The position numbers and the translations under genes were made by a program. Under the pieces are notes generated by a model. That model saw nothing but the letters and a program-made list of their open reading frames with translations. It was not told the DNA's origin and ran no database searches. This document shows, piece by piece, positions 60,401 through 64,000 of a DNA stretch of 64,000 bases. Position 1 is the stretch's first letter. Each line of letters starts with the position of its first letter. Where the stretch lies: the NCBI GenBank assembly GCA_008933995.1, contig WARS01000071.1, positions 7,279,018 to 7,343,017 on the forward strand, read 5' to 3'. This stretch comes from Datnioides undecimradiatus. Its lineage: Eukaryota; Chordata; Actinopteri; Lobotiformes; Datnioididae.

Positions 60401-63400
60401 ACTCAGTCAGTTGGAGGATAAAATTCTAAAATCAGCACAAAAAAGCTATGAGCACAGCACCAACTTTAGCATTTCCTGCCCTGAAGCCAAGAATCACTCA
60501 CACACATTCAATAACAGCAACAGCAAGCTTGCAGCCATGTGCTTGTTGGTCTATTTGCTCACTGAATCACTTTTCAGATGAGATGACTCAAAAAAACACT
60601 GGAGCCTCTCTAGTCAGGAGGGTTGTGCACATGGCAGCCCCAAAATAGACTCATATGGTTCATACAGCCGCTGCTAGCCTGACGTGTGACTTACAAGAGG
60701 TATTCCAGTGATCTGGTCTATGCCTGTATTTCCTCATCAGCCCCATGTGGCCATTCCTGAGTTTATGTAGCTCCCTAATTTTATGTTCCATCTATATATT
60801 AAACATCCTGCTAATTGAAATTACATAAAGACTGCTGTGCATGATACAGAGTCTGTCATCTCTCACTTTTCACTTTGTGTATTAATTTTCTCAAACCCAT
60901 CTCATCATCTGCCTCACCAGGCTTTGAGAAAAACCGGTTTGTTGACGTCTGATCCCCGGTTGCGTGACTGTGTCCATCAGATGCGACAATTTACACGTGA
61001 CTCTGTCGGTCCGGTCATGATGGACAAGACGCTATTCAGAAGGTGAGAAAAGCTTTATTTATTTATAGAGACATAGTTATGAACACCATTCTTCAAATGG
61101 TACTATTCATCTTTAACCTGCATGTGAAAAAGTAGACAGAACACTCAGTTTCCATCACTGCTGCATAACTAGGTTTTTGTGGTGTTAACTCTAATGTTGT
61201 ATCAAATAGATTTCTTTATACACATGATTTATGTATTCACATTAGTTTTGCATTTTTCCATTGCACATGGAGCTGAGAATATATTTTTCCCCAAAAAGAA
61301 TGGAAAAAAGGACAAAAGTGTGCAGGGTGCAAGGTTATGTAAGGTTATGGGCAGTTAAGTAAAGGAGCAATAGGAGGACTAATCCGTGCTCAGCGCTATT
61401 TAAGTCCAAGAGACTGACAGAGACAGGCGTTTTATGGCTGACAGCTGCTACTAACCAAATTCACGTGCACACATGCCAGCCAAAGCAGTGTAGACTTCAG
61501 AAAGACGGAGGGTCTCCAGGGTTGGAACCGAAAGGGCATTATTCTGGTTGAGCTCCAGACTGTGGCAATTACATTAGTAGACTCAACAGATCTGTAAGCT
61601 CCATGCAGTCTGCTGTCCAAACAGTGTCATTTGTAAGTGCAGCTCACTCTATCTCATCCTGTGGCCTGGTTACGCAGTCATACTGTCAAACTTAATTGCC
61701 CGTGCCTGGCTTTCTTTACTTGTTTTCTTAAATTTGTGAGGTTATCCTTTCCTGAAGAACACTGAAGAGCTTTCTATAAATATGCTTCTAGAAATAGAGA
61801 GCTGTCTCCTATTTTTTTTAGGAAATGACCCATATGAATAATGCAAGCTCTCTCCGCTCTCCTCTCCTGGTGGCACAAAACCTCACGCTAGCATCGCCTT
61901 GGATTAGTGAGCGCTGCTGGCCAGATATTTTAGCTCAGAGCAGATCTGCGAAAGGACGTACATGCCTTTTGTTGAGAGCGCTGCACCATTGCTGAATAAT
62001 TCTAGCAATAAAAATTCATAATACCTGTTTAACCCTACTAGCTGGGTGTTTGTTGGCCTGAGGCAGGTCACTTTAAATCCAGTGTTAAGGAAAGGAAAGA
62101 TGAGCTCCAAGTTCATAGTTTAGCATTGTAAATAAATATAAATTTTAGTGATATAATCAGTTCTTATGTAGAGTCAATCTCAGTGATTGAGTGTTCATGT
62201 CAAATGGGCTAGACATTTTTATAACAAGGAGACGAGGCAGGAGGCTCATATTACACTAACTGCATCATCTGCATTTGAAGTTCTTATTATGACATCATTT
62301 CAATCATCTGTCTGGTTGTAGGTTTGTGGGTAACAACATCATGCTGCTAACTAAGGCTTTCAAAAAAAAGTTCATCATCCCAGACTTTGCTGAGTTTACC
62401 CAGCAGATCAATAAGATATATGAAAGTGCACAACAGCAGGAGGCAGGACAAGTAAGTAGCATACTAACAGATATACTCATTCACAGTCTGCTCACTCACT
62501 ACAGTCACACTCACAGGTGTTTGATGCCTTCATGCAGGTAGCTGATTACATTCCCCAGCTGGCTAAGTTCAGCCCTGATCTCTGGGGTGTATCTCTGTGC
62601 ACAATCGATGGACAGAGGTACAGTTACAGCTTTACTTCAATGTATGCTTCCATTCTGAAAACCTCCATCGCGTGCATCGTGTCACTAACCATTCATCTCC
62701 ATTTTTGTTTGTTTTTTGTTTCTTTTCCCCATGCTTTTCCATTACATCCTCATGTCACGCAGACACTCTGTAGGTGACACAAAAGTTCCCTTCTGTCTGC
62801 AGTCGTGTGTGAAGCCTCTGGAATATGCCATCGCTGTGCACGACCTTGGCAGTGAACGTACTCACCACTTCGTGGGCAAAGAGCCCAGTGGATTCAAGTT
62901 CAACAAACTGTCACTAAATGAGGAGGGTAAGTGATTGTAAGTGAGCGTAATCAAGACTTTCACTCCAGTTATCGTCTCTACACAATGACGAGGAGTAACG
63001 GTAATGCAGAGTGTACATATGATTAATCCTTGCTTTGTTTAAAGCAAAACTCCAAGAGACACACCTTCATTTCTGGCATCACTGGTCCTTCAGTAATCAG
63101 TCATTTTAACAGTACGATTATTGGCAAGATAATGCAAGAACAGGTCCTTAGTTTACTCGAGAAATGTCCAGATGGACTTTCAGCCAAACTGTGGACCATT
63201 TTATCACCTCACCTCTGTAGCCGCTTGCTATTGCGTACTCCCCTCTGCAGCAAACTGACTGTACAGTACTTGCTCTGTTTATTAGCTGAGGTTACTCTAA
63301 GTTCCCCTGATGAAATGTCCCCTGTAATCTCAGCATTTTCATTGCTCTTGTGGTTAGGGGCAAATGAGTGATAACATGCTCTTGTTTCTCGTGCAGATAA

Positions 63401-63455
63401 ACCACACAACCCGATGGTAAATGCCGGAGCTATTGTCATCAGTTCTTTAATTAAG
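57485..63455 (+). CDS. gls2: Glutaminase, mitochondrial, GLS2-like (5' part)
   Basis: Hydrolyses glutamine to glutamate and ammonia in mitochondria. Seven exons are visible: 57485-57696, 58932-59019, 60921-61042, 62322-62451, 62538-62617, 62763-62926, 63397-63455; 855 nt, 285 codons, ending at phase 0 before a GTAAAA donor. The gene continues beyond the window, so the rest of the catalytic domain and the ankyrin repeats are not seen. Exon 1 encodes a basic, Ser/Arg-rich presequence ([20 protein letters not shown]) fit for mitochondrial import. [18 protein letters not shown] and TSDPRLRDC form the EF-hand-like region. Catalytic residues by homology to GLS: Tyr188 (VADYIPQLA), Ser225 and Lys228 (FCLQSCVKP), Asn274 (PMVNAGAIV), with the same spacings as Tyr249, Ser286, Lys289 and Asn335. 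The HSVGDTK and presequence resemble GLS2; [10 protein letters not shown] and DKPHNPMV resemble GLS. Context (12q13 block) favours gls2. Confidence 0.87.
58080..58350. repeat. Teleost dispersed repeat in gls2 intron 1
   Basis: TTAGCTTAGCAAC, AGTTAGCCTGG, TCTCTAAAGCTCACCATTAG, TTGTTTGTTTAATCTGTAC and CCGCTGGTTGCTTAGCAACC follow in the order of a repeat that I recognise as widespread in fish genomes; class not assigned. It lies within the 1.2 kb first intron. A shorter relative is at 37445-37690. Confidence 0.6.
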
Positions 63456-64000
63456 GTAAAATCTAAAAGCTTGCCAGCAGTGAAACAGTGATATGATAGC
63501 AGCTACTCACTGAATGCATACAGTGCAGTTGGTTGTCATTAATGAGGATGCTGGGACAAAACAAAGGTTGAAATCTGAGGATGTATCCAGTCAGGCCATT
63601 AAATAAGCTCTCTGTTTTTAAACCCAGACCTAATTAAATGCTTTTCCCCTTCAATTATTACTGTGCATCATAGCGTAAAACAGTAATGATGAAATACAAA
63701 AAGCTAAATAGGATATTCAGACACGGGTCTATGTTCCAACAACAAATGGTGCCTTAGGATTTTTAGCTACATCTTCAGAGGAAGCGGGAAGTTGTGCAAA
63801 GAAAAAGTACGAGGACCTCTTCCACCGATTTTGCAAGATGAAAGCGGCAATGTGCAGCCTGAGAAGACTTCCTGTCACGTTCATTTTGGCACTTTTCACT
63901 CATCAAAATGCCATACTTGCAACACATGCACGGGGATGTGAGCATCCTGTGGGACACACAAATTTATTTAAAATCTCTGAAACGTGACACTGCCACTGTT
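63456..64000 (+). other. gls2: gls2 intron, truncated by the window end
   Basis: Intron sequence following the exon that ends at 63455. No further glutaminase exon is recognised before 64000. Confidence 0.7.

Overview
The window is nuclear DNA from a ray-finned (teleost) fish. It holds five intron-containing genes with GT-AG introns, GC-box promoters, AATAAA signals, GT/CA microsatellites and several dispersed repeats that I recognise as teleost types. All exon boundaries were read by hand from splice dinucleotides, reading phase and protein homology held in memory; no alignment was run.

Layout: (1) 1-4370, no gene seen; (2) pcbp2 on +, CpG-rich promoter and non-coding exon at about 4380-4610, CDS 5510-9184, 318 aa, three KH domains; (3) map3k12 (DLK kinase) on -, CDS 12377-18946, 957 aa, with a probable non-coding first exon ending at 20321; (4) aaas (aladin, nuclear pore WD protein) on +, CDS 21655-27284, 519 aa; (5) col2a1 (type II collagen alpha-1) on -, CDS 29844-50438, 54 exons, 1490 aa; (6) an approximately 6.7 kb gene-poor stretch upstream of col2a1; (7) gls2 (glutaminase, mitochondrial) on +, starting at 57485, with seven exons before the window ends inside the gene. 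pcbp2/map3k12 and aaas/col2a1 are tail-to-tail pairs; map3k12/aaas and col2a1/gls2 are head-to-head pairs.

The human counterparts all lie on 12q13 (PCBP2 and MAP3K12 are immediate neighbours there), so this is a rearranged piece of that conserved block. The genes do not form a pathway: RNA binding, stress kinase signalling, nuclear pore, cartilage matrix and glutamine metabolism.

The reconstructed col2a1 checks itself: 338 uninterrupted Gly-X-Y triplets, cross-link lysines at helix positions 87 and 930, GFPGER at 502-507, the collagenase bond at 775/776 and a 246-residue C-propeptide all fall at their canonical places.

The most interesting signals are RNA-level elements in col2a1: a two-part hairpin enclosing the start codon that looks like the type I/III collagen 5' stem-loop, and a perfect 13-bp AU-rich hairpin beginning at intron position +4 of the alternatively spliced exon 2. 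I saw no new multi-gene system.
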